Origin: Hoylesella loescheii
GTDB taxonomy: Bacteria; Bacteroidota; Bacteroidia; Bacteroidales; Bacteroidaceae
Assembly: GCA_021531755.1 (NCBI GenBank)
Contig: JADYUK010000005.1
Location: 97,950 to 161,949, forward strand
DNA: 64,000 nucleotides
Direction: 5' to 3'
Below are positions 1 to 7,929 of this stretch, in pieces; positions within the stretch are counted from its first letter, which is position 1, and each line of letters starts with the position of its first letter. The notes below the pieces were generated by a model, which did not search any database, had not been told where the DNA came from, and saw only the letters and a program-made list of their open reading frames with translations. A program made the translations under genes and the position numbers.

Positions 1-158
1 TAGCGTGTGTTGACACCTATATCCTCCGACAGTTGCATAGCCGTATATTTGGGGTTGCGGTAGCGCTTGCCCACGATGATATAATTATGTATACCACGAC
101 GTGTCTTCTCCAGTGTGTCGCGGCTTATCCGCCTGCTGTATGCTTTTTCTTCTGCCAT
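1..158 (-). CDS. Helix-turn-helix (AraC-like) regulator, N-terminal part only
   Basis: The first 52 codons of a minus-strand gene run off the left edge. The start is the ATG at 158 (MAEEKAYSRR). The peptide contains NYIIVGKRYRNPKYTAMQLS followed by EDIGVNTR, which reads like the beginning of the AraC-type DNA-binding domain of small cytoplasmic Bacteroidales regulators, where the helix-turn-helix makes up most of the protein. That family assignment is from memory of the family. The C-terminal helices and any sensor part lie outside the window, so ligand and target are unknown. Confidence 0.6.
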   Translation of the reverse strand, partial: MAEEKAYSRRISRDTLEKTRRGIHNYIIVGKRYRNPKYTAMQLSEDIGVNTR

Positions 159-320
159 GATTATGATGTGTGTATAAACAAGACGTGTATTGTCCCCCCG
201 ATGTGTGGATGAACAATAACGCATGCCTGCAAAATTACAAATAATATCCGGACAAGCGGCACGATATGCTGTTTATTTTCATGCCATACCGACTTTTTCC
301 CCCCTTTGGATAGCATGATA

Positions 321-402
321 TGGCCACACCCACAGCCAATCAGAGGCAGAATCAACATGCCTGGCCACACCCATAGCCAATCAGAGGCAGAATCAACATG
401 CC
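321..402. repeat. Two tandem copies of a 41-bp unit
   Basis: Copies at 321-361 and 362-402 both begin TGGCCACACCCA and end with AATCAACATGCC, with one difference (CACAGCC against CATAGCC). The start of a third copy (TGGCA) follows at once. The near identity suggests recent duplication. No coding role is seen. Confidence 0.9.
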
Positions 403-720
403 TGGCAATAAGAATACTGAATATACATATATAGTGGCGGTTGCCTATTACGTCATATGTCCTCAAATAATGCCACGACGTGAGAAGTCAATAAAACATA
501 TTTTCTGAGCGGTAAACATGCTAAAGACCTTGATATAGTGGTCTTTAACAATGAATATGCCCCCTTTGGCAAATATATATATGAATGTCCGATAATTTTG
601 CCTGCTATACAGGATAACAGAATTGCGAATTATAAATCAAAGGACTTTTGCTCACAGTCTCTTCGAGACTTAGCTCTTGGATATGCTCTTGGCCATGGAT
701 TATTCTATTGCAACATCGGA

Positions 721-765
721 TGTCCGGTAAACCTATCGTTTCTAACCTTAAAGTTTTACCGGACA
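721..765. repeat. 11-bp perfect inverted repeat (TGTCCGGTAAA / TTTACCGGACA)
   Basis: The left arm is 721-731 and the right arm 755-765, with 23 bp between. The right arm read on the minus strand extends to CTGTCCGGTAAAACTT, a 16-mer that recurs at 50552-50567. TGTCCGGTAA is also present at 27970. The arms may be ends of a decayed mobile element or a hairpin. No transposase is nearby. Confidence 0.6.
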
Positions 766-815
766 GTAATAATAAAAATGATAGTTGCAATCACTCAAAA
801 ACGGGAAAAATGTTG

Positions 816-823
816 TATCTTTG
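816..823 (+). promoter_or_regulatory. Possible -7 element TATCTTTG
   Basis: The motif matches the Bacteroidetes -7 consensus TAnnTTTG, but no good TTTG-like -33 element lies 19-21 bp upstream. If used for the phosphatase/GH92 gene it would give a leader of about 360 nt, so the link is weak. Confidence 0.3.
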
Positions 824-1058
824 CAGAGTCTTTTTAAGAAGACAGACTGTATACAACGGCCGCACCCCCATACAGTACAGCTATGAGGCTTGTGTTAGTG
901 GATAAGAAGGATGACTTCTCCTCAGATATCCGCCCTGCCATGGACATGCTCATGACATTCTTTATAGTGCGTTTTGACTTTTGTCTCCTTCCGTCACGAC
1001 TCTGGATAGTCTGAGTAAACTCAGCCTCTCCTCTCGCTGTTCCGTCAGTCCTCGCCAT

Positions 1059-1150
1059 GGCATAGCCCAAGCAAGCTTGACTTCGTCTTCCTCCTTCGCG
1101 CCTCGGCATAGCCAAGCAAGCTTGACTTCGTCTTCCTCCTTCGCGCCTCG
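1059..1150. repeat. Two tandem copies of a 45/46-bp unit
   Basis: Copies begin at 1059 and 1105 (GGCATAGCC) and share GCAAGCTTGACTTCG followed by TCTTCCTCC. The minus strand is open through both copies and repeats a Lys/Glu/Asp-rich peptide (GAKEEDEVKLAW), which I take as chance coding in a repeat. A related word, CTTCGTCTTCCTC, recurs at about 27580. Confidence 0.8.
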
Positions 1151-1192
1151 GTTATCATTCCTAACTAAAACATTGAAAAATAACGTCACCAC

Positions 1193-4100
1193 ATGAAAAA
1201 GACTTACATTCTCTCGCTCCTCTTCCTCATTCCGTCATGTCTCATGGCCCAGAAGAGCCGTGATGAGATGGCTGGTGTATATTATGCCTACCATGTTGAT
1301 GAGCATCTCTCTGGCGAGAATGCCAGGAAACTGGCAGAAGCAGGTTACACCCCGTTCCTCATATCACACTATGGGCGCCATGGTAGCCGCTGGATGACAA
1401 GTGATGAGCGCTATGCGTGGATAGAACAACACTTCGCTGACCGTACTAACCTTACGGCCAAGGGGCGTGATGTGGCTCGCCGTGTAAGGAAAGCTGTCAA
1501 GAACGCAAGGGGGAATGGCGGAAAGCTGACACCTCTCGGAAAATGCCAGCACAAAGGTATAGCACGCCGGATGGCAGGAGCGTACGGTATGGTGTTCGAG
1601 GGGGAAGATGCGCGAGTGAGAGTGAGGAGCAGCATCGTCGGAAGGTGTGTGGACAGCCGCGATGCTTTCCTGGAAGAGTTGTCGGCTGTCTATCCCCATG
1701 CACGATATGATGTGAGGGTTGACACTGCGGATATGGCATGGATAGCCTATACAACTCCTGAGCTGAAAAAGCTGGAGCAGAATGTCGTGGTGCCATTGTC
1801 TGTGAAGCCTGATCGTATCATGTGTCAACTCTTCGTTGACCCCACCAGGGTCAGCTACAGCGAGAAACTCATGACCGAGCTCCACACTCTGTCGTCGGAT
1901 ATGCAGGATATACCGTTGAGGATAGACTTCTCCGATATATTCGATGATAGCGAGTATGAGGCGATATACGACAAGAACAACAGACGCATGACAATAACAA
2001 GTGGTGGCTCTGCCGAGAACGGTGGTCTCGCTCCCCTGTCCGCTGTATCATTATGGCAGGATATAGAGTGTGATGCCGACAGCGTCATCATGTCTGGAGG
2101 ACATGGGGCGACACTGAGATTCGGGCACGATACCAACCTCTACCGCCTCCTTACCCTCATCGGAGCTCTTGACAGCTGTCACAAAGACAAGAATGGCATA
2201 GACCTCATGGACGAGATAATACCTATGGCAGCGAATATGCAGATGGTCTTTGTGCGTGATGCAAGAGGGCGTGTCCTCGTGGCGCTGTATCATAATGAGC
2301 ATCATGCCCGTCTCTTCGGGCTGGGGGAGTATGCTGGGGGAGTATATCTTTGGGATGATGTCAAACGGCATGTCAGCGAGCGCATACACACCTTGCGGCA
2401 TCTCCGTGACGTTTCAAGCATAAACACATTCGTAGGCACAGATGCGGCAAACACTAAGGCGGCAGGAAGATATGGGAAAGGCTCAGAGGAGCATGGGCAG
2501 ACCCTCCCCGGGGTTCTCGTGCCGAACGGCCAGAACACATGGACCCCACAGACTCAGGATACTGAGCTTAAATGTGTGGCTCCTTATTACTATAAAGATA
2601 ATCTGTTGCAGGGATTCCGTAACAGCCATTGGATTGTAGGCGGGTGTACACAGGACTATGGCTCATTCACCATAGCTGCCATAACAGGAAGCCTTAGGAC
2701 ACAGAGTGCGGAACGTGCCACACGTTTCCATCACAGCGGGGAGATATCCCATCCGTATCATTATAAGGTCCGCCTGCCAGATGAGCGTCTTGATTATGAG
2801 ATGACAGCTTTGAGCCATAGTGCTATCCTGCGTGCTGTCCCTGACGACGATGGCGAGGTGCATATAGTCATAACCCCCAACAGTGATGAGGGGGAAGGAT
2901 ATATAGAGATTGATACCCTCCGCCGTATGGTCTATGGGTACAACCCTGTCCACCGCATTTATCAGGGATGGGGAGAGCGGGCAGGATTCTCAGGCCATTT
3001 TCTCCTCACATACCATGATGCCCCCATCGCCTTTGGGACATACGACACAGACGGTACATACACCGGAACTCTCTCCGTCCGGGACAGGAAGCAGTCAGGG
3101 GTCTGGCTGACGTTCAGGGGGAGGAAAGGCTGTGCTGTAACGCTGTATACCGCATCATCGTTCACATCGCGCGAGGGCGCGCTGCTTAATCTCATAGCCG
3201 AGACAGACAGCATGACAAAGCCTTTTGGGACAATGATGCGCGAGAATGCCGCCTCATGGTGCCGCCGCTTCCACACGATAGATGTTGAGGATAGCTGCGC
3301 ATCGCGCGTCAGGCAGTTCTATGGTGCCATGTACCGCGCATCTTTCCTTCCGCGTGAGACAAGCGATGTCGACGGCTCGCGTCCACGTTTCGCCGATACA
3401 TATTCTACAATAGTCCGCCCCTCCGTCCATGCTGTGTCCTATGGCGACTTCTCCATGTGGGACACATACCGTGCGCTCCATCCCCTTCTCAATATCATAA
3501 CCCCGAGGCTGTCGGGCAGGATGATGCAGTCGCTTGTCGATATGGCCCGTGAGGGCGGATGGCTCCCCATCTTCCCATGCTGGAACAGCTATACCGCCGC
3601 GATGATAGGCGACCATGTCTCTGTCTCTTTCGCCGATGCATGGGTTAAAGGTGTACGCCATTTTGATGGGAAGGAGGCTTACCATTATATGCGCAAGAAC
3701 GCCTTCCTCTCTCCCCAGTCCCATGCCGACTATGCAAACGGTAAGGGGAGGCGTGCGCTCGCCTCGTACCTCAAGTATGGATATGTGCCTCTTGAGGATG
3801 CTGTGGCCGATGCCCACCATAAGGAGGAGCAGACATCGCGCACTCTTGAGTATGCGTTTGATGACTTCGCTGTCGCGCAGATGGCAAAGGCCCTTGGGTA
3901 TGATGATGACTATGCGGCGCTGATGAGACGCTCAGCCAACTGGAAGAGTGTGATAAACCCCAAGACGCACCATGCCGACGGACGGCATGCCGACGGACGG
4001 TGGGCGATGTGCCAGGAGCAGACACGGCGCATGCCGTTCATAACAGAAGGCGCCCCCTGCCATTATACATGGTATGTCCCTCATGATATAGAGGGTCTGT

Positions 4101-4558
4101 TCGAGCGCCTCGGCGGTCACGGGCAGGCTGTGGAGATGCTCGACACATTGTTCTCGAAAGGGTATTATTGGCATGGGAATGAGCCCTGCCATCAGATACC
4201 ATGGCTGTATGCTGCCGCAGGAGAGGCTGAGCGGGCAGACCGTTGGATAAGGTATATCATGGAGACAGAGTATAACGACAGTCCGGGAGGGCTGTCAGGG
4301 AATGATGATGCAGGGCAGATGTCTGCATGGTATATATTTGCATCCATGGGGTTCTACCCCCTTTGTCCTGCCACACCGTGGTATGTCGTCTCACGCCCCG
4401 CATTCCCGTATGTCAGACTCAATTTTGATAGCGGACGCCATTTCACTTTCAGGCGTTCATCAGCAGTCACCCAGCCGACATTGAATGGTGAGCCGATGCC
4501 ATATCCACGGCTGAACCATTTCGACCTGCTCTCTGGAGGAGAGATGCTTTTCCCCTGA
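1193..4558 (+). CDS. Secreted histidine-type phosphatase fused to GH92 alpha-mannosidase
   Basis: A 1121-residue protein with two enzymes. After a signal peptide ending near LMAQ (LIPSC could alternatively be a lipobox), residues of about 20-400 form a histidine-type acid phosphatase of the phytase/MINPP clan. RHG lies at 62-64 (nucleophile His63) and the acid-base HD at 312-313 in GHDTN. From about 405 (INTFVGTD) to the end runs a GH92 exo-alpha-mannosidase with WDTYRALHPL, GDHVSVSFADAW, GNEP (Glu997) and GNDDAGQMSAWY (Asp1038-1039). Those acidic residues match the known Ca2+-dependent GH92 catalytic groups. The likely job is removing phosphate and terminal alpha-mannose from a glycan in the periplasm or at the surface. 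The substrate is inferred. No SusC/SusD pair is in the window. Confidence 0.87.
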   Translation: MKKTYILSLLFLIPSCLMAQKSRDEMAGVYYAYHVDEHLSGENARKLAEAGYTPFLISHYGRHGSRWMTSDERYAWIEQHFADRTNLTAKGRDVARRVRKAVKNARGNGGKLTPLGKCQHKGIARRMAGAYGMVFEGEDARVRVRSSIVGRCVDSRDAFLEELSAVYPHARYDVRVDTADMAWIAYTTPELKKLEQNVVVPLSVKPDRIMCQLFVDPTRVSYSEKLMTELHTLSSDMQDIPLRIDFSDIFDDSEYEAIYDKNNRRMTITSGGSAENGGLAPLSAVSLWQDIECDADSVIMSGGHGATLRFGHDTNLYRLLTLIGALDSCHKDKNGIDLMDEIIPMAANMQMVFVRDARGRVLVALYHNEHHARLFGLGEYAGGVYLWDDVKRHVSERIHTLRHLRDVSSINTFVGTDAANTKAAGRYGKGSEEHGQTLPGVLVPNGQNTWTPQTQDTELKCVAPYYYKDNLLQGFRNSHWIVGGCTQDYGSFTIAAITGSLRTQSAERATRFHHSGEISHPYHYKVRLPDERLDYEMTALSHSAILRAVPDDDGEVHIVITPNSDEGEGYIEIDTLRRMVYGYNPVHRIYQGWGERAGFSGHFLLTYHDAPIAFGTYDTDGTYTGTLSVRDRKQSGVWLTFRGRKGCAVTLYTASSFTSREGALLNLIAETDSMTKPFGTMMRENAASWCRRFHTIDVEDSCASRVRQFYGAMYRASFLPRETSDVDGSRPRFADTYSTIVRPSVHAVSYGDFSMWDTYRALHPLLNIITPRLSGRMMQSLVDMAREGGWLPIFPCWNSYTAAMIGDHVSVSFADAWVKGVRHFDGKEAYHYMRKNAFLSPQSHADYANGKGRRALASYLKYGYVPLEDAVADAHHKEEQTSRTLEYAFDDFAVAQMAKALGYDDDYAALMRRSANWKSVINPKTHHADGRHADGRWAMCQEQTRRMPFITEGAPCHYTWYVPHDIEGLFERLGGHGQAVEMLDTLFSKGYYWHGNEPCHQIPWLYAAAGEAERADRWIRYIMETEYNDSPGGLSGNDDAGQMSAWYIFASMGFYPLCPATPWYVVSRPAFPYVRLNFDSGRHFTFRRSSAVTQPTLNGEPMPYPRLNHFDLLSGGEMLFP

Positions 4559-4718
4559 GTAGTAGCAGTGACGGTAGGATAGGGGAGCGAATCTGATTGT
4601 AAAGATTCTGATTGTAAAGAAGGATAAGGAAGTCAAATCCCCCCATCCCCCTCTTCCCCCAGTCACGCCAAGAACAAAATATAAGTAAAAAATAATCATT
4701 CCACACACACATATATAT

Positions 4719-6623
4719 ATGAGCAAAACAATCATAGATCTTTTTGAACAGTCTGTAAGCCAGTACCCTGATAATACATTTCTGTTAGAGAAAACAGGAA
4801 AGGCGTACAGCCCCACAACCTATTCTGAGGTGAGACGCCTTGTCTATCGTCTAGGAGCAGGTCTCCAGGCTCTCGGCATCAGGAAAGGTGAGAATATGGC
4901 GCTCCTCAGTGAGGGACGTAACATGTGGATTATCGGCGAGCTTGCGATGTTCTATGCCGGTGCAGTCAATGTGCCCCTTTCTGTAAAGCTCGAGGAGAGC
5001 AACGACCTCCTCTTCCGGCTCGTGCATGGCGAGGTCAGATGCATCATGGTCTCCGGGACACAGCTGGCCAAGATACGCCTGATAAAGAACCAGATGCCAA
5101 ATCTCCGCCATATCATCATCTTCGACGAGCAGGATGAATATGAGGAGCGTGAGATGCATGTCTCCTCGTTGTTCGATATGGGCGACACATACCTGCGGGA
5201 GCATACAGAGGAGGAGATGCTTAAGGTGGCAAGGTCAATAAGGAATGACGACTTGGCGACAATCACATACACCAGCGGCACTACGGCCGACCCCAAGGGC
5301 GTGATGCTTACCCACAGGAACTACACGGCCAACGTGGAGCAGGCGCTGACCCTTGTCGATATAGACGAGAAATGGCGCACACTCATCATTCTGCCCCTGG
5401 ACCACTGTTTCGCACATGTCGTCGGGTTCTACATCATGATGTCGCGTGGCGCTGCTGTCGCCACGGTACAGGTGGGACGAACACCCATGGAGACACTGAG
5501 GAACATACCTGTGAATATCCGTGAGGTGCGACCCCATTTCATTCTTAGCGTCCCCGCCCTCGCCAAGACATTCAAGAAAAACATCGAGGGGGCAATCCGC
5601 GCTAAGGGGAAGCCCACGACAGCCCTCTTCAATATGGGCATGAGAGTCAGGCAGATATATTATGGTGACAGCAATCTGGACAGGAAAGGCCTCAGGATAC
5701 TTATGAGACCGCTCGTTAGTCTTTTCGACCGCCTCATATTCTCTAAGGTAAGACAGAATTTCGGAGGGGAATTGAGATTCTTCATCGGTGGTGGAGCATT
5801 GCTCGACAAGTCATTGCAGAATTTCTACATCGGTGTGGGGATACCCATGTATCAGGGCTATGGCCTCTCAGAAGCGACACCCGTATTGTCATCGAACGGC
5901 CCACGACGCTATCGGCTCGGTTCGAGCGGTAAGGTTGTGACACCTCTCGAGTTGAAGATATGTGACGATTGTGGCAGAGAGCTTCCTATAGGCGGGATGG
6001 GGGAGATTGTCGTCAAGGGAGAGAATGTCATGGCCGGATATTGGAAGAATCCCGACGCCACGGCCGATACAGTGCGTGACGGTTGGCTATACACAGGCGA
6101 CCTCGGATATATGTCATCAGAGGGACTGCTCTATGTGAAGGGGCGTTTCAAGAGCCTCCTGATATCATCTGATGGTGAGAAATACTCTCCTGAGGGTATA
6201 GAGGAGACAATCGCCGGGCAGTCTCCTTACATCGAGCAGGCTATGCTGTATAACAACCAGTCGCCTTATACCATAGCCCTTATCGTCCCTAACAAGGACG
6301 CTATCGCCAGGGCTCTCGCCAGGGAGAGCATGACACTCCATACAGAGGAGGGCAGGCGCGCCGCCCTATCCCTATTAGACACGGAGATGGCTAAGTACAG
6401 GAAAGGCGGAATGTATGAGGGCATGTTCCCTGAGAGATGGCTGCCAAGCTGTTTCAGCGTGCTGCCAGAACCATTCACCGAGCAGAACCAGATGCTCAAC
6501 AGTACAATGAAGATGGTGCGTGGGAAGATAGAGAAGGCGTATTCATCGCGCATAGACGCCCTCTATACAGCAGAGGGGAGACAGTTGTGCTCAGAGGATA
6601 ATCTCAAGTCGATAGCCGTGTAG
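4719..6623 (+). CDS. Long-chain acyl-CoA synthetase (AMP-forming)
   Basis: A 634-residue ANL-superfamily enzyme that activates a carboxylic acid, probably a fatty acid, to acyl-AMP and then acyl-CoA. Visible motifs are the P-loop-like YTSGTTADPKG at about 184-194, YGLSEATP, the hinge-region YTGDLGY, and GRFKSLLISSDGEKYSP with the hinge Lys region. The C-terminal small domain is complete. There is no signal peptide, so it is cytoplasmic or membrane-associated. It stands alone on the plus strand and converges with the K+ channel gene. A tandem GATTCTGATTGTAAA duplication lies about 100 bp upstream. Substrate chain length cannot be told from sequence. Confidence 0.9.
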   Translation: MSKTIIDLFEQSVSQYPDNTFLLEKTGKAYSPTTYSEVRRLVYRLGAGLQALGIRKGENMALLSEGRNMWIIGELAMFYAGAVNVPLSVKLEESNDLLFRLVHGEVRCIMVSGTQLAKIRLIKNQMPNLRHIIIFDEQDEYEEREMHVSSLFDMGDTYLREHTEEEMLKVARSIRNDDLATITYTSGTTADPKGVMLTHRNYTANVEQALTLVDIDEKWRTLIILPLDHCFAHVVGFYIMMSRGAAVATVQVGRTPMETLRNIPVNIREVRPHFILSVPALAKTFKKNIEGAIRAKGKPTTALFNMGMRVRQIYYGDSNLDRKGLRILMRPLVSLFDRLIFSKVRQNFGGELRFFIGGGALLDKSLQNFYIGVGIPMYQGYGLSEATPVLSSNGPRRYRLGSSGKVVTPLELKICDDCGRELPIGGMGEIVVKGENVMAGYWKNPDATADTVRDGWLYTGDLGYMSSEGLLYVKGRFKSLLISSDGEKYSPEGIEETIAGQSPYIEQAMLYNNQSPYTIALIVPNKDAIARALARESMTLHTEEGRRAALSLLDTEMAKYRKGGMYEGMFPERWLPSCFSVLPEPFTEQNQMLNSTMKMVRGKIEKAYSSRIDALYTAEGRQLCSEDNLKSIAV

Positions 6624-6665
6624 TAAGTCTTGTACTTCAGCTGTATATATGAAAAGACATAGGGT

Positions 6666-6713
6666 AGGGGGAGGAGACATCCGCTGTCTATATGGCAGAT
6701 GTCCCCTCCCCCT
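6666..6713. terminator. Hairpin between convergent genes
   Basis: Arms AGGGGGAGGAGACAT (6666-6680) and ATGTCCCCTCCCCCT (6699-6713) pair over 15 positions with one mismatch, with an 18-nt loop. It lies between the ends of the acyl-CoA synthetase and the K+ channel gene, so a bidirectional terminator is likely. There is no clean T-run. Confidence 0.6.
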
Positions 6714-6750
6714 CTCGCATGTCTGTATGTCACTATTCGCATGGGATATC

Positions 6751-7569
6751 TTATAGTCTCTCTCCACAATGACGGCAGTAGCGGTCAGCTGAGCCCACCT
6801 CACCACCACAGCGCGGACATTTCCCGTCCTCTACCTTATCCTTGGTGACATCTATCATCGTAGCGGAGACGATGCCTGTGGGCACAGCGATTATTGTATA
6901 GCCAAGGACCATGACGAGAGATGCGAGGAAGCGTCCTACTGGAGTGGCTGGGGTGATATCTCCGTAGCCTACAGTCGTCAGTGTCACTATGGCCCAATAT
7001 ATCGAGGTGGGGAGGTCACGGAAGTTCTCGTCATTGCCACCCTCGATAATATACATCAGTGTGCCAATACACACGACAAGGATACATACGAAAAGGAAAT
7101 AGACGAGAATCTTCACTCTGCTGCGACGTATCGACTCAAGCAGCAGGTATCCCTCGTTGATGAACGAGAAGAGCTTGAAGATACGGAATACGCGTATGAA
7201 TCTGAACGCACGGAGGATAAGCATATAACGTGCGGCAGGGAAAATTATAGTCAGATATGGAGGGAGGATAGCAAGCAGGTCTATCACACCGAAGAAGCTC
7301 GTCGCATACTCCCGGCGTGAAGGGCTGCACCATAGGCGCAATGCATACTCTACTGTGAAGAACAAGGTAAGTATAGCCTCAACTGTCTCAAGGGCGTCCT
7401 TGTAATACCCGACGACGTGTGGCATGCTCTCAATGAACATGACAATAAGGCTCACAGAGATGGCTACGATTACAGCGACATCGAATGTCTTGCCTGCCGG
7501 GGTGTCTGATTCGAAGATTATCGAATAGAGGCGCTTCTTGTCTTTGATTGTCTCGATTATCTTTCTCAT
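6751..7569 (-). CDS. Voltage-gated potassium channel with C-terminal zinc ribbon
   Basis: I start at the ATG at 7569 (MRKIIETIKDKKRLY). The open frame continues upstream only through low-quality, Pro-rich sequence. The 272-residue protein has six membrane spans: S1 near VAVIVAISVSLIVMFI, an Arg-rich S4 (LRAFRFIRVFRIFKLF), and a pore with the K+ filter TVGYGD at 199-204. It ends in a two-knuckle zinc ribbon, CPRC then CRHC, in the last 22 residues. As a KvAP-like tetramer it would carry K+ across the inner membrane. The zinc ribbon replaces the usual cytosolic RCK domain and may be a tetramerisation or sensing module. Confidence 0.9.
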   Translation of the reverse strand: MRKIIETIKDKKRLYSIIFESDTPAGKTFDVAVIVAISVSLIVMFIESMPHVVGYYKDALETVEAILTLFFTVEYALRLWCSPSRREYATSFFGVIDLLAILPPYLTIIFPAARYMLILRAFRFIRVFRIFKLFSFINEGYLLLESIRRSRVKILVYFLFVCILVVCIGTLMYIIEGGNDENFRDLPTSIYWAIVTLTTVGYGDITPATPVGRFLASLVMVLGYTIIAVPTGIVSATMIDVTKDKVEDGKCPRCGGEVGSADRYCRHCGERL

Positions 7570-7929
7570 GAGATTAGCTGGATAGAGGGGAATGGTGTGG
7601 AAAAATCCGGGATAGTGTCGGCCATGCACACGGTTTATCACCAAGGGGCTGGGGCAGGGGGGAGAGTGAACCCACACGCTCACAGCCCTTGGCCGCCCCC
7701 AGCCTATCGCAGACGTACCATTCCTATACACCGCGGAGGAGCAGGCACACATGGGGGCCGCCTGCTGTACGGTGAGGCTGACAGTATCCCACATGAAGAA
7801 GAAGGAGGAGGCTGGGATATGCTGGACAGGGATGTGGAATGCAGGAGGAGGAGGGGATATGCTGGACAGGGGATGTGGAATGCAGGAGGAGGAGGATGGC
7901 TGGAATGTGACCTCTGTCTTTAAGAATGT
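7570..7929. other. Intergenic region with a tandem duplication
   Basis: About 360 bp upstream of the K+ channel and downstream of the PorE-like gene. Apart from the 40/41-bp duplication at 7814-7894 I see no gene or recognisable RNA. The promoter of the channel gene should be here, but no exact TAnnTTTG was found. Confidence 0.5.
7814..7894. repeat. Two tandem copies of a 40/41-bp unit
   Basis: Both copies begin GGGATATGCTGGACAGG, at 7814 and 7854, and end in GCAGGAGGAGGAGG. They differ by a single inserted G. The units carry no convincing coding sequence. Confidence 0.85.

Larger units (their letters stand above)
159..1192. other. Intergenic region of about 1 kb without a convincing gene
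   Basis: Short open frames on both strands here lack family resemblance or a good start context. The stretch holds a 41-bp tandem duplication, an 11-bp inverted repeat, a -7-like promoter motif and a 45/46-bp tandem duplication, listed separately. It lies between the divergent regulator start at 158 and the phosphatase/GH92 gene, so regulatory signals of both should be here. Confidence 0.6.

Noticed and set aside
161..466. A 101-codon minus-strand frame as a gene
   Set aside because: It is mostly translated tandem repeat (a LIGCGCGH-type duplication) and starts inside the upstream region of the regulator.
538..837. A 99-codon plus-strand frame as a gene
   Set aside because: Composition is not protein-like, it runs through an inverted repeat and a promoter motif, and it resembles no family.
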